This document shows positions 38,205-48,031 of a stretch of 61,096 nucleotides of DNA, in pieces. Positions within the stretch are counted from its first letter, which is position 1; every line of letters starts with the position of its first letter. The DNA comes from a virus. The notes beneath the pieces were generated by a model. That model was not told the DNA's origin. It saw only the letters and a program-made list of their open reading frames with translations, and searched no databases. The DNA lies in IMG/VR virus record IMGVR_UViG_3300044633_000159, positions 1 to 61,096 of that record, one strand, 5' to 3'. A program made the position numbers and the translations under genes.

Positions 38205-38549
38205 ATGGCATTTAAAATGACTGGTCCTCCTTACGATACAAACAATACTCCTATCTATAGTACAGATATGGACGATAATGTTTTAGGTATGGCTCAATCA
38301 AATGGATCTATACTAATAAACAAAAACGTATCTCCTTTAGAGATAAAGAAAAGTAAGACTATAGAACACGAGATGGTTCATATAGATCAAATGAAACGTG
38401 GCGATTTAGATTACACAGACAAAGACGTTATTTGGAAAGGTAAAAAATACTCTCGTTCAAAAATGAAGGAAGGAGCAAAGAATCTTCCTTGGGAAAAAGA
38501 AGCTTATATAAAACAAAACAAAAAGAAATTAAATGGAATCAACAAATAA
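38205..38549 (+). CDS. Small zinc metallopeptidase with HExxH motif
   Basis: The 114-residue protein has KTIEHEMVHIDQMKRG with HEMVH near residues 55-59 and a downstream Glu in LPWEKEAY near 98, giving the HExxH + E ligand set of gluzincin-like peptidases. Such small putative peptidases occur next to head genes in related-looking phages; it could mature virion proteins or act on the host envelope. No signal peptide is present. It overlaps the next gene by 17 bases. Confidence 0.75.
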   Translation: MAFKMTGPPYDTNNTPIYSTDMDDNVLGMAQSNGSILINKNVSPLEIKKSKTIEHEMVHIDQMKRGDLDYTDKDVIWKGKKYSRSKMKEGAKNLPWEKEAYIKQNKKKLNGINK

Positions 38550-38796
38550 GATTAAACAAGAACAACTAGAAACTATTAGAACTCAACAAAAAGAGTTAAA
38601 TACGTTATTAAACAATATAGGGGTTTTAGAATCTCAAAAACATAGTTTGTTACACAAGTTAGCAGACGTAAACAAAGCGATTGACGAGTTTAAGACAGAA
38701 TTATTCAATGAATATGGTAATGTGAATATTAACATTGAAGATGGTTCTTACACTGAAATGGAAGTTAAAGCAGAACCAGAAACCGTAGGTGAATAA
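38533..38796 (+). CDS. Small coiled-coil protein
   Basis: An 87-residue helical protein (LETIRTQQKELNTLLNNIG with heptad spacing) with an acidic end. It is translationally coupled to both neighbours. It may be an assembly or scaffolding helper; no family is assigned. Confidence 0.68.
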   Translation: MESTNKIKQEQLETIRTQQKELNTLLNNIGVLESQKHSLLHKLADVNKAIDEFKTELFNEYGNVNINIEDGSYTEMEVKAEPETVGE

Positions 38797-39023
38797 TGGA
38801 TTCTGTTATTAGAAAAATAAGCATAGGCACAGATTACAAGAATGAAGCTATGCATTATTCTATTGGTCAACAGGTTTATGGTGGACACGAGATAGTTCAC
38901 ATACTACTTGATCCTATAGATTGTTCCTACTATATTTATATAAAGAAAAATGATGAGGTAATGCCTTGGAAGAAGTTTAATTCTAATATGGCTATTTCAG
39001 TTGAATATGACTTAGAATACTAA
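38796..39023 (+). CDS. Small beta-rich protein, unknown
   Basis: A 75-residue protein with AMHYSIGQQVYGGHEIVHIL and YYIYIKKNDEVMPWKKF, likely an SH3-like or small beta fold. It shares single-base stop-start overlaps (TAATG) with both neighbours. Unknown function, placed just before the packaging genes. Confidence 0.68.
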   Translation: MDSVIRKISIGTDYKNEAMHYSIGQQVYGGHEIVHILLDPIDCSYYIYIKKNDEVMPWKKFNSNMAISVEYDLEY

Positions 39024-39631
39024 TGAAGAGTGTTTTTAGTTTTATAGTAAAACCGGTAGGAGAAAGATACGACAACAAAGTAAAAGTTGGTGATAAAGAA
39101 CTTATCATAAATACTAAGATAGAAAGTTTTAAATCAGTTAATAATATAGCAGAGGTGGTTTCAGTTCCACTTGCTTATTCAACAGATATAAAAGAAGGTG
39201 ATCTAGTAGTAATACATCACAATGTATTTAGAAGGTTCTATGATATAAAAGGCAAACAAAAAGATAGTAGGTCATATTTTATGGACAATCTTTATTTTTG
39301 TGACATCGATCAAATTTATCTATATAAAAATGATGACAGGTGGAAGTCTTTTAATGACAGATGCTTTGTAAAACCACTAAAGAATGATGACTATTTAAGA
39401 ATAGATAAAGAGCAAAACCTTATTGGTATATTAAAGTATGGTAATAGTTCTTTAGAAGCGCTTAAAATAAGCGAGGGAGACCTTGTAGGTTATACCCCAG
39501 GCGGAGAGTTTGACTTTGTTATAGATGGTCAACGTCTTTATTGTATGAAATCTAATGATATTGTAATTAAATATGAATATAAAGGAAACGAAGCAGAATA
39601 TAATCCAAGCTGGACACAAAGCAGTACTTGA
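39023..39631 (+). CDS. Double GroES-like (Cpn10-fold) protein
   Basis: The 202-residue protein appears to contain two related halves. Each has an FxVKP start, a strand leading to I-A-VVSVP or IGILKYG, then KEGDLVVIHH (near 58) or SEGDLVGYTP (near 150). The second half ends FDFVIDGQRLYCMKSNDIVI, closely matching the end of GroES proteins. A GroES-like dimer in one chain could serve as a second co-chaperonin with the phage or host GroEL, or the fold may have been reused in head assembly. It is a different protein from the GroES at 35796. Confidence 0.7.
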   Translation: MKSVFSFIVKPVGERYDNKVKVGDKELIINTKIESFKSVNNIAEVVSVPLAYSTDIKEGDLVVIHHNVFRRFYDIKGKQKDSRSYFMDNLYFCDIDQIYLYKNDDRWKSFNDRCFVKPLKNDDYLRIDKEQNLIGILKYGNSSLEALKISEGDLVGYTPGGEFDFVIDGQRLYCMKSNDIVIKYEYKGNEAEYNPSWTQSST

Positions 39632-39848
39632 GTTAATCAAGGTTGCTGAAGAAGCGATTATAAATAACGGCGATGATGATCTATCAGCTGACAAACTTAA
39701 GAACGCAGCCGCTACTAAAAAACTAGCAATATTCGATGCTTTTGATATTCTTTCCAGAATACAAGAAGAAGAAAAACTACTTGTAGAAGACGAAAAAGAA
39801 AGTGGTACTAAAGTGTTTAAAGGATTCGCAGAAGGGAGATCAAGATAA
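39573..39848 (+). CDS. Terminase small subunit candidate
   Basis: A 91-residue helical protein (IIQAGHKAVLELIKVAEEAI, KLAIFDAFDILSRIQEEEKL) ends on the first base of the large terminase gene and overlaps the previous gene by 59 bases. Position and size fit a small terminase subunit that selects phage DNA for packaging, though no helix-turn-helix is obvious. Confidence 0.6.
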   Translation: MNIKETKQNIIQAGHKAVLELIKVAEEAIINNGDDDLSADKLKNAAATKKLAIFDAFDILSRIQEEEKLLVEDEKESGTKVFKGFAEGRSR

Positions 39849-42070
39849 TGTACGAACAAACACTATATAAGATTCTTCCAGACCATGTAAAGTCTAGCGT
39901 TATTAAACAAAACAATAGACTTAAAAAATGGAGTTATGGATATAATAAAGACCATGATATGGTTGTTATTAGTAAGACTGGAAAGATTGGTGAGATCGTT
40001 GAAATCCAGAATTTAGTGATAGCATTACCATTACCTGAAGATGTATATTCTAGATCTAAGGTAAAAGAAGAACAATACTGGGAACAAATGGAATTCCCTA
40101 AAGAGTTAAGTAAGATAAAGAGTACTTTCGATTGGAATAAACAAACAGATAGTTTTAAAGATAGATGGTACGATTATATAGATAATGAGTTTAAATACAG
40201 AGAAGAAGGTTTATTCTTTGAAAACAATGGTAAACCAACTTATATAACTGGCACTCATTATATGTATCTACAATGGAGTAAAATAGACGTAGGTGCGCCT
40301 GATTTTAGAGAGTCAAACAGATTATTTTTTATATTCTGGGAAGCATGTAAAGCTGATACTAGATGTTATGGCATGTGCTACTTAAAGAATAGACGTTCTG
40401 GATTTTCATTTATGTCTTCTTCAGAACTAGTAAATCAAGCAACAATATCTAGTGATTCAAGGTTTGGTATATTATCAAAATCTGGAGCAGATGCTAAAAA
40501 GATGTTTACCGACAAGGTTGTACCAATATCTATTAACTACCCTTTCTTCTTTAAACCCATACAAGACGGTATGGATAGACCTAAAACAGAATTAGCATAT
40601 AGAATACCAGCGTCTAAACTTACTAGAAGAAAATTAGATTCTAATGAAAGACTAGAAGAACTAGACGGGTTAGATACTACTATAGACTGGAAGAATACTG
40701 GTGATAACAGTTATGATGGTGAAAAATTAAAACTGTTAGTTCATGATGAAAGTGGTAAATGGGAGAGACCAGATAACATATTAAACAACTGGCGAGTTAC
40801 TAAAACAACGCTAAGATTAGGTAGTAGAATTATAGGCAAGTGTATGATGGGTTCAACTTCTAATGCTTTAGATAAAGGTGGAGATAACTTTAAAACACTA
40901 TACTATAATTCAGATGTTTCAAAAAGAAATAGAAACGGACAAACTAGTTCTGGTTTATATAGTCTGTTTATTCCTATGGAATGGTCTTATGAAGGTTTCA
41001 TAGATTTATATGGTGTACCAGTATTTGACACACCATCAAGTCCAGTTAAAGGAGTTGACGGAAACCATATAGAATATGGAGTTATAGAACATTGGCAAAA
41101 CGAAGTAGATGGTTTAAAACAGGATCAAGACAGTTTAAACGAATACTACAGGCAGTTCCCAAGAACAGAGCAACACGCTTTTAGAGATGAAGCAAAACAA
41201 TCTTTATTTAATCTTACTAAAATATACGAGCAGATAGATTATAATGATGATCTAAGAAACACTAGTATATTAACGAAAGGTAGTTTTCAATGGGAGAACG
41301 GTATAGTAGACAGCAAAGTTATATTCTATCCAAATAAAGACGGTAGGTTTTTAATATCTTGGATTCCACCAATACACATGCAGAATCATGTAGTTACAAA
41401 GAATGGTATTAAATACCCGGGTAACGAACATTGCGGAGCTTTTGGGTGTGACCCTTACGATATATCCGGTACAGTAGACGGTAAAGGTTCTAATGGAGCT
41501 TTAAGCGGTTTAACTAAATTCTCAATGGAAGATGTACCACCTAATAGTTTTTTCTTAGAATATATAGCTAGACCTCAGACTGCTGAGATATTCTTTGAAG
41601 AAGTTTTAATGGCATGTGTGTTTTATGGTATGCCTATACTAGCTGAGAATAATAAACCTAGATTATTGTTTCACTTTAAAAGAAGAGGTTATAGAGGTTA
41701 CTCTATGAATAGACCTGATAAAGTATGGAATAATTTATCTATAACAGAAAGAGACATCGGAGGAATACCAAACTCAAGTGAAGACGTTAAGCAAGCTCAT
41801 GCCGCAGCAATAGAATCATATATCGAAGAACATGTTGGATTTAAAGAAGGTAGTTACGGAGATATGTATTTTAATAGAACATTGAACGACTGGTCTAGAT
41901 TTAATATAAATAACAGGACAAAGCATGATGCATCTATTAGTTCTGGTTTAGCTATAATGGCTTGTAATAGAAATAGATACACGCCAACTCCACCGAAGAG
42001 GATTATTACTTATGATTTAGGTATTAAAAAGTATGATAACACAGGTTATTCATCAAAAATATACAATTAA
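39848..42070 (+). CDS. Terminase large subunit
   Basis: The 740-residue packaging motor has an ATPase part with a degenerate Walker A, YLKNRRSGFSF near residue 178, Walker B LKLLVHDESGKWE near 295, and a coupling region RIIGKCMMGSTS near 330. The nuclease part contains GAFGCDPYDISG near 530 with the metal-binding Asp and later acidic residues. Length and layout match podovirus-type large terminases of marine phages. It overlaps the portal start by one base. Confidence 0.88.
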   Translation: MYEQTLYKILPDHVKSSVIKQNNRLKKWSYGYNKDHDMVVISKTGKIGEIVEIQNLVIALPLPEDVYSRSKVKEEQYWEQMEFPKELSKIKSTFDWNKQTDSFKDRWYDYIDNEFKYREEGLFFENNGKPTYITGTHYMYLQWSKIDVGAPDFRESNRLFFIFWEACKADTRCYGMCYLKNRRSGFSFMSSSELVNQATISSDSRFGILSKSGADAKKMFTDKVVPISINYPFFFKPIQDGMDRPKTELAYRIPASKLTRRKLDSNERLEELDGLDTTIDWKNTGDNSYDGEKLKLLVHDESGKWERPDNILNNWRVTKTTLRLGSRIIGKCMMGSTSNALDKGGDNFKTLYYNSDVSKRNRNGQTSSGLYSLFIPMEWSYEGFIDLYGVPVFDTPSSPVKGVDGNHIEYGVIEHWQNEVDGLKQDQDSLNEYYRQFPRTEQHAFRDEAKQSLFNLTKIYEQIDYNDDLRNTSILTKGSFQWENGIVDSKVIFYPNKDGRFLISWIPPIHMQNHVVTKNGIKYPGNEHCGAFGCDPYDISGTVDGKGSNGALSGLTKFSMEDVPPNSFFLEYIARPQTAEIFFEEVLMACVFYGMPILAENNKPRLLFHFKRRGYRGYSMNRPDKVWNNLSITERDIGGIPNSSEDVKQAHAAAIESYIEEHVGFKEGSYGDMYFNRTLNDWSRFNINNRTKHDASISSGLAIMACNRNRYTPTPPKRIITYDLGIKKYDNTGYSSKIYN

Positions 42071-44457
42071 TGAATATATACACAAATACAAACAGTGCTT
42101 TTCCTAGTCAAGTAGTAAGTGATGCTGAGAAAGCTTCTGAAGAATATGGATTACAAGTTTCTAGAGCTATAGAGCAAGAGTGGTTTGATCAAGGTAGAAC
42201 TACTCAGAATAGATATGTTTCTAATTGGAACAACTTTCATCAATTAAGATTATACGCTAGAGGAGAACAATCTGTACAGAAATATAAAGACGAATTAGCT
42301 ATTAACGGTGATTTATCTTATTTAAACCTAGACTGGAAACCTGTTCCAGTTATATCTAAGTTTGTTGATATAGTAGTAAATGGCATGTCTCAAAAGACTT
42401 ACGATATTAAAGCTTACGCTCAGGATCCAGAGTCTTTAAAATCAAGAACTGTTTATGCTAAGTCTATATTAATGGATATGTATTCCACTGATTTGATAAA
42501 CAAAGCAAAAGAATTAATAGGTCAAGACTTTTCTGCTTCTCCTTTGTCTCAAGATGAGTTACCTCAGAATAAAGAAGAGTTGGATTTACACATGCAGTTG
42601 TCTTATAAGCAATCAATAGAGATTGCAGAGGAGGAAGCGATCAATAATGTATTAGCTGCGAATAAGTGGGATTTAGTTAGAAGAAGATTAAATTACGACT
42701 TAACTGTTCTGGGTATAGCATGTGTTAAAACTAGTTTTAATGTATCAGAAGGCATTAGAACAGAGTACGTTGATCCAGCTTACTTAGTTTATTCTTATAC
42801 TGAAGATCCAAACTTTGAAGATATATATTACGTAGGAGAAGCTAAAGCAGTAACTATACCTGAATTAAAAAAGCAGTTTCCTCATATTACAGAAGAAGAG
42901 TTGTATAAAATACAACAGATGCCTGGTAACAGACAGTATATAACTGGTTGGGGTAATTACGACGAGAATACCGTGCAAGTATTATATTTTGAATATAAGA
43001 CTTATATGAATCAAGTGTTTAAGATAAAGTATGGTGAAAACGGTTTAGAAAAAGCAATAGAGAAGACAGACGAATTTAATCCACCTGAAAACGACAACTT
43101 TAGTAGAGTATCTAGAACTATAGAGGTATTATATACAGGCGCTAAAATACTAGGCACAAACACGATGTTAGAATGGAAACTGTCTGAGAACATGACTAGA
43201 CCATTTGCTGATACAACAAAAGTAGAGATGAACTATGTTATCTCTGCTCCTAGAATGTACAAAGGTAGGATAGATTCTATAGTAAATAAGATTACTGGGT
43301 TTGCTGACATGATACAGTTAACTCACTTAAAACTACAACAAGTCATGTCTAGACTTATACCTGATGGTGTATTCTTAGATGTAGACGGTTTAATAGATGT
43401 TGATTTAGGTAATGGTACAAACTATAACCCAGCAGAAGCATTAAACATGTACTTTCAGACTGGTAGTGTTATAGGTAGATCTTTAACACAAGAAGGCGGA
43501 ATGAACGCTGGTAAGGTACCAATACAAGAACTAACTAGTTCCTCTGGTCAAGCAAAAATAGCAGGTCTTATACAAACGTATCAATACTATCTTCAATTAA
43601 TAAGAGATGTAACTGGTCTTAACGAAGCAAGAGATGGTAGTATCGCAGATAAAGATACACTAGTAGGACTTCAAAAGATGGCTGCTAACGCATCAAATAC
43701 TGCTACTAAGCACATATTACATTCTAGTCTGTTTCTTACTCTTAGAACGTGCGAGAATATCTCGTTAAGAATAGCGGACGCGTTGGAATATCCTTTAACT
43801 TCTAAAGTGCTAGAACAAAGTATAAGTACATATAATGCTAAGACATTAGAAGAGATAAAAAATCTAAATCTTCACGATTTTGGTATCTTTTTAGAACTAG
43901 AACCTGATGATGAGGAAAAAGCGATGTTAGAGCAAAATATACAAGTAGCTTTACAAGGTGGAACTATAGACTTAGACGATGCTATAGATATTAGACAAAT
44001 CAAAAATCTTAAGTTAGCAAATCAATTACTTAAGTTAAGAAAAGCTAAGAAGCAAAAAGCAGCGCAAGAAGCTCAAATGCAAAACATTCAAGCTCAAGCA
44101 CAAGCAAATCAACAAACAGCACAACAGACTGCTTTGTTTGAAGTTCAGAAGCAACAAGCTTTAACACAAGAAACTATAAACATCGAAAGAGCAAAAGCTG
44201 ATTTTGAAATGCAGAAGCTACAAACAGAAACACAGTTGAAGAGACAAATAATGGATCAACAGTTTCAGTACGATATGCAGTTAGCTCAATTAAAAGCTCA
44301 GGTTGAAGATCAGAAACTTCAAACAGCAGAAGACAGAAAAGATGAAAGAACTAGAATACAAGCATCTCAACAGTCTGAATTAGTAATGCAAAGAAAAACA
44401 AACTCTTTACCTCAAAACTTTGAATCATCTAGTTTTACAGGTTTAGAAGGATTATAA
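42070..44457 (+). CDS. Portal protein
   Basis: The 795-residue protein sits between terminase and scaffold. It has a mixed alpha/beta clip and stem region (APRMYKGRIDSIVNKITGFA, IQTYQYYLQLIRDVTGLNEA, the latter typical of portal wing helices) and a long Gln/Ala/Lys-rich C-terminal coiled coil from about 660 (AQMQNIQAQAQANQQTAQQ), which resembles the portal barrel. It forms the dodecameric DNA entry ring. Confidence 0.88.
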   Translation: MNIYTNTNSAFPSQVVSDAEKASEEYGLQVSRAIEQEWFDQGRTTQNRYVSNWNNFHQLRLYARGEQSVQKYKDELAINGDLSYLNLDWKPVPVISKFVDIVVNGMSQKTYDIKAYAQDPESLKSRTVYAKSILMDMYSTDLINKAKELIGQDFSASPLSQDELPQNKEELDLHMQLSYKQSIEIAEEEAINNVLAANKWDLVRRRLNYDLTVLGIACVKTSFNVSEGIRTEYVDPAYLVYSYTEDPNFEDIYYVGEAKAVTIPELKKQFPHITEEELYKIQQMPGNRQYITGWGNYDENTVQVLYFEYKTYMNQVFKIKYGENGLEKAIEKTDEFNPPENDNFSRVSRTIEVLYTGAKILGTNTMLEWKLSENMTRPFADTTKVEMNYVISAPRMYKGRIDSIVNKITGFADMIQLTHLKLQQVMSRLIPDGVFLDVDGLIDVDLGNGTNYNPAEALNMYFQTGSVIGRSLTQEGGMNAGKVPIQELTSSSGQAKIAGLIQTYQYYLQLIRDVTGLNEARDGSIADKDTLVGLQKMAANASNTATKHILHSSLFLTLRTCENISLRIADALEYPLTSKVLEQSISTYNAKTLEEIKNLNLHDFGIFLELEPDDEEKAMLEQNIQVALQGGTIDLDDAIDIRQIKNLKLANQLLKLRKAKKQKAAQEAQMQNIQAQAQANQQTAQQTALFEVQKQQALTQETINIERAKADFEMQKLQTETQLKRQIMDQQFQYDMQLAQLKAQVEDQKLQTAEDRKDERTRIQASQQSELVMQRKTNSLPQNFESSSFTGLEGL

Positions 44458-44458
44458 C

Positions 44459-44484
44459 AAATTATTAAATTATATTATATTATG
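44459..44484 (+). repeat. 26-base leader repeat, copy 1 (before scaffold)
   Basis: A 26-base AT-only stretch ending in the start codon of the scaffold gene is repeated without change at 47178-47203 before the 276-residue gene. It begins AAATTATTAAATTATATT. It may be a translation enhancer or promoter. Confidence 0.7.
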
Positions 44485-45657
44485 GAAGAAATTAAACAAG
44501 AAGGAGATTTTAAAGTGTCTAAACCAACAAGACCAAAAAATCTAAACAAAAAAAATGAAGTAATTAAAGTAGATTTATCAACAGAACCTGTTGAAACCGA
44601 AGTAATTAAAGTAGTAATACCTAACACAGAACAATCAAAAGATGCCATTCAAGAACAAAGCACAGATGAAAGCCTGTTACGCGCAGAACAGTCCAAAGTG
44701 GAACTGCAAGAAGTGGAGCAAGGAGACAAAGACACCTCTAAGGTTGTTATTGAAGAAATCACAGACGAAAAAGTAGATGACGTAATCATTAAAGATTCTG
44801 GAGAACAATATAAAGAAAAAGTTGTAGAAAGAAACTTGCCTGAGAACTTAGAAAAACTTGTTAAGTTCATGGAAGAAACAGGTGGTTCAGTAGAAGACTA
44901 TGTTAGATTAAATACAGACTATTCTAATGTAGATGAAAAGACATTATTAAAAGAATACTACTCAAGAACAAGACCTCACTTAGACGCGGAAGAAATTGAA
45001 TTCTTAATTGAAGACAGTTTTGAATATGATGAAGATATAGACGAGGAAAGAGATATTAGAAAAAAGAAATTAGATTACAAAGAAACTATTGCGAAAGCTA
45101 AAAACCACCTGCAGTCAGTAAAGGATCAATACTACGATGAGATCAAGTTGAAATCAAACGTAACCAAAGAACAGCAAGAGGCGTATGACTTTTTCAATAG
45201 ATACAAGAAGAACGAGAACGAGAGTAAAGAAAGACACGAGCGTTTTAAACAAGAGACTAAAAAACTGTTTACCGAAGATTTCAAAGGTTTTGAATATAAC
45301 TTAGGTGACAAAAGATTTAGATACACTGTACAAAACGGGGAACAAATCGCTGATAGTCAATCAGATATTAACAATTTTATCGGAAAGTTTCTAGATAAGC
45401 AAGGAAATGTTAATGATTCTAAAAATTATCACAAAGCTCTTTACACGGCTATGAACTCTGACAAAATAGCACAACATTTTTACGAACAAGGTAAAGCAGA
45501 CGCTATCAAAGAGGTAATGACTAATTCTAAAAACCCTGGTTTAGCACCACCTAGACAAACGTCTGGAGAAGTGTTTATCAATGGTTTAAGAGTTAAGTCT
45601 GTTAGTGGTTTAGATTCTTCAAAATTAAGAATACAAACAAAAAAATTTAACAATTAA
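44482..45657 (+). CDS. Capsid scaffolding protein
   Basis: The 391-residue protein is very rich in Glu, Lys and Gln and is predicted to be largely helical and disordered at the N terminus (about 1-130). It lies between portal and major capsid genes, the usual place for scaffold (T7 gene 9). The C-terminal part (TSGEVFINGLRVKSVSGLDS) is compact and could bind the capsid protein. Confidence 0.78.
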   Translation: MEEIKQEGDFKVSKPTRPKNLNKKNEVIKVDLSTEPVETEVIKVVIPNTEQSKDAIQEQSTDESLLRAEQSKVELQEVEQGDKDTSKVVIEEITDEKVDDVIIKDSGEQYKEKVVERNLPENLEKLVKFMEETGGSVEDYVRLNTDYSNVDEKTLLKEYYSRTRPHLDAEEIEFLIEDSFEYDEDIDEERDIRKKKLDYKETIAKAKNHLQSVKDQYYDEIKLKSNVTKEQQEAYDFFNRYKKNENESKERHERFKQETKKLFTEDFKGFEYNLGDKRFRYTVQNGEQIADSQSDINNFIGKFLDKQGNVNDSKNYHKALYTAMNSDKIAQHFYEQGKADAIKEVMTNSKNPGLAPPRQTSGEVFINGLRVKSVSGLDSSKLRIQTKKFNN

Positions 45658-45668
45658 AATTAAAGATT

Positions 45669-47123
45669 ATGTCAAACATATCTCCGCAATTCGGTTCAAT
45701 TAAACCGAGTCAAAAACAACAAGCGCTAGAAACAAATTACTTAAACTTCGCAAATGGAAGTGGTAATGACTTCGCGCAACAATATTTACCAGAAATCTAC
45801 GAAGCAGAAGTAGAGCGTTACGGAAACAGAACTTTATCTGGATTCTTACGTATGGTAGGTGCTGAAATGCCTATGTCTTCTGATCAAGTTATTTGGTCTG
45901 AACAAAATAGATTACACATTGCTTACAACGATGTAACAGCAGCTACTGCAACTACATTGACGTTTACAACTGGTAGTACTGGATCAAACTTCGTAGCTAA
46001 CGTTATTTCTCCGGGACAAACTTTGGTAGTTATGGATCCAACAAGCGGTAAAGAATTAAAAGTATTAGTTACAGCTTCTTCAACAACAAGTAATACAGCT
46101 ACTATCACAGTTGCTACTTATACTCAAGCTAGTTTGTTCTCTGGAACAGTAGTATGGAGTGCTGCGAACACAAACCTTAAAATCTTTGTATACGGTTCTG
46201 AATTTAAGAAAGGTACTACAGACGCTTCAATCAACGCTGTAACTCCTTCTTTCCGACAGTTTAACAACTCTCCTATCATCATCAAAGAAAGATACCAAAT
46301 TTCTGGTTCTGATACTGCTCAAATCGGGTGGGTTGAAATCGCTACTGAAGACGGAGCCGGTGGATTTTTGTGGTACTTAAAAGCAGAGTCTGAAACAAGA
46401 TTGCGTTTTGAAGATTACTTGGAAATGTCAGTTATTGAAGGTGAATTAGCCGCTGCTAGTTCTGGTGTTGCTAACATTGCTGCTACAGGTGATGGTGCTG
46501 TATACAAAGGAACACAAGGTCTTTTTGCTGCTATCAAAGAAAGAGGTAATATTGTAAATAACTTTACAGCTGTTGGTGGTTTAAGTGATTTCGATTCTAT
46601 CTTGAAAAACTTAGATACTCAAGGAGCTATTGAAGAAAACATGTTCTTCTTGAACAGAGCTACATCACTTGACTTTGATGATATGCTTGCTTCTCTATCT
46701 TCTGGAGCCAATGGTGGTGTTGCTTACGGTTTATTTGAAAACTCTGAGCAAATGGCATTGAATTTAGGTTTCTCTGGTTTCCGTCGTGGATCTTATGATT
46801 TCTACAAAACAGACTGGAAATACTTAAACGATGCTTCTACACGTGGTGGAATTGCTAACACTTCTATTGATGGTGTACTTATTCCTGCTGGAACATCTAC
46901 TGTATACGATCAACAATTAGGTACTAATATCCGTAGACCTTTCTTACATGTTCGTTACCGTGCTAGCCAAGCAGACGACAGACGTATGAAGTCTTGGATC
47001 ACTGGATCTGTTGGAGGTGCTTATACTTCTGATCTTGACGCAATGCAAGTACACTTCTTGTCAGAAAGATGTTTAGTTACACAAGCTGCTAACAATTTCG
47101 TATTGTTCACTGCGTCAGTGTAA
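45669..47123 (+). CDS. Major capsid protein
   Basis: The 484-residue protein follows the scaffold gene and is followed by a strong terminator. The sequence is balanced and beta-rich with long Ala/Thr/Gly stretches, as in HK97-fold capsid proteins (LPEIYEAEVERYGNRTLSGF near the start, QIGWVEIATEDGAGGFLWYL near 215). Codon choice (CGT, GGT, frequent C-ending codons) is more biased than in neighbours, consistent with very high expression. No protease cleavage site is evident. Confidence 0.85.
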   Translation: MSNISPQFGSIKPSQKQQALETNYLNFANGSGNDFAQQYLPEIYEAEVERYGNRTLSGFLRMVGAEMPMSSDQVIWSEQNRLHIAYNDVTAATATTLTFTTGSTGSNFVANVISPGQTLVVMDPTSGKELKVLVTASSTTSNTATITVATYTQASLFSGTVVWSAANTNLKIFVYGSEFKKGTTDASINAVTPSFRQFNNSPIIIKERYQISGSDTAQIGWVEIATEDGAGGFLWYLKAESETRLRFEDYLEMSVIEGELAAASSGVANIAATGDGAVYKGTQGLFAAIKERGNIVNNFTAVGGLSDFDSILKNLDTQGAIEENMFFLNRATSLDFDDMLASLSSGANGGVAYGLFENSEQMALNLGFSGFRRGSYDFYKTDWKYLNDASTRGGIANTSIDGVLIPAGTSTVYDQQLGTNIRRPFLHVRYRASQADDRRMKSWITGSVGGAYTSDLDAMQVHFLSERCLVTQAANNFVLFTASV

Positions 47124-47133
47124 AAATATGGTG

Positions 47134-47166
47134 ATATTACCCCTGCTTCATTGTGGGGGTAATTAT
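47134..47166 (+). terminator. Terminator after the major capsid gene
   Basis: ATTACCCC pairs with GGGGTAAT around a loop of about 12 bases, followed by TATTACCTTTT. Confidence 0.85.
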
Positions 47167-47177
47167 TACCTTTTAAA

Positions 47178-47203
47178 AAATTATTAAATTATATTATATT
47201 ATG
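47178..47203 (+). repeat. 26-base leader repeat, copy 2
   Basis: This copy is identical to 44459-44484 and ends in the start codon of the 276-residue gene. The genes behind the two copies are unrelated, so the leader itself appears to be selected. Confidence 0.7.
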
Positions 47204-48031
47204 AAACAAAATACAAAAGAAACAGTAGTAGAACAAGAAGTAGCAACTGAAGTTGTTACAACAACAAAACCTCAAGAACCAAAAAAACCAAAGAGTACTT
47301 GGGAGATTAAAGATAGAACTTATATGATTTCAGATAGTTCTTTCCCGTTAACATACACATTACATTGTAGACACACTCCAAGGTACCCATTGTTATGGTT
47401 TGATAATGAAACTGGTAATCAAGAAGAATTAAGATATGCTACTAATCAAAATTCACCATTGGTTAAAGACCAGAAGGGACAAGTAACACTAGGACACGTT
47501 ATATTTGAGAACGGAATATTGTTTGTTCCAAAAGAAAAACAAAACTTACAAAAACTATTATCTATTTACCATCCAGGACGTAATATAAAATATACTGAGT
47601 TTGACGCTGTTGTTGAAGCAGAAGATGATTTAGATTATTTAGAACTAGAAGTTGAAGCAATGAACGCTGCTTTTAGCATGGACATCGACATGGCAGAAGC
47701 TATCGTAAGAGTAGAAGTAGGTTCTAGAGTCAATAAGATGAGTTCTAAGGAAGTAAAAAGAGATTTATTACTGTTAGCTAGGAAAAATCCTTCTTTGTTC
47801 TTAGAATTAGCTAATGACGATAATGTACCTTTAAGAAACTTAGCGATTAGAGCAACTGAAACTGGTATAATCAAACTATCACAAGATCAACGAACGTTTA
47901 TGTGGGGAGAGAATGATAGAAAACTTATGACAGTGCCTTTTGATGAGAATCCGTATTCAGCTATGGCTGCATTTTTTAAGACAGATGAGGGTATAGGTAT
48001 TTTTAAATCTATAGAGAAAAAACTAAAATAA
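47201..48031 (+). CDS. Head or neck protein of unknown fold
   Basis: The 276-residue protein has a disordered Glu/Thr/Lys N terminus (about 1-35), a beta-like middle (TYMISDSSFPLTYTLHCRHT, with IFENGILFVPKEKQN) and a helical C-terminal half rich in acidic residues. The last part contains LLLLARKNPSLFLELANDDN. It sits between capsid and tail tube genes and is flanked by terminators. Proteins of this kind lie in the same place in marine podoviruses; function not known. Confidence 0.65.
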   Translation: MKQNTKETVVEQEVATEVVTTTKPQEPKKPKSTWEIKDRTYMISDSSFPLTYTLHCRHTPRYPLLWFDNETGNQEELRYATNQNSPLVKDQKGQVTLGHVIFENGILFVPKEKQNLQKLLSIYHPGRNIKYTEFDAVVEAEDDLDYLELEVEAMNAAFSMDIDMAEAIVRVEVGSRVNKMSSKEVKRDLLLLARKNPSLFLELANDDNVPLRNLAIRATETGIIKLSQDQRTFMWGENDRKLMTVPFDENPYSAMAAFFKTDEGIGIFKSIEKKLK

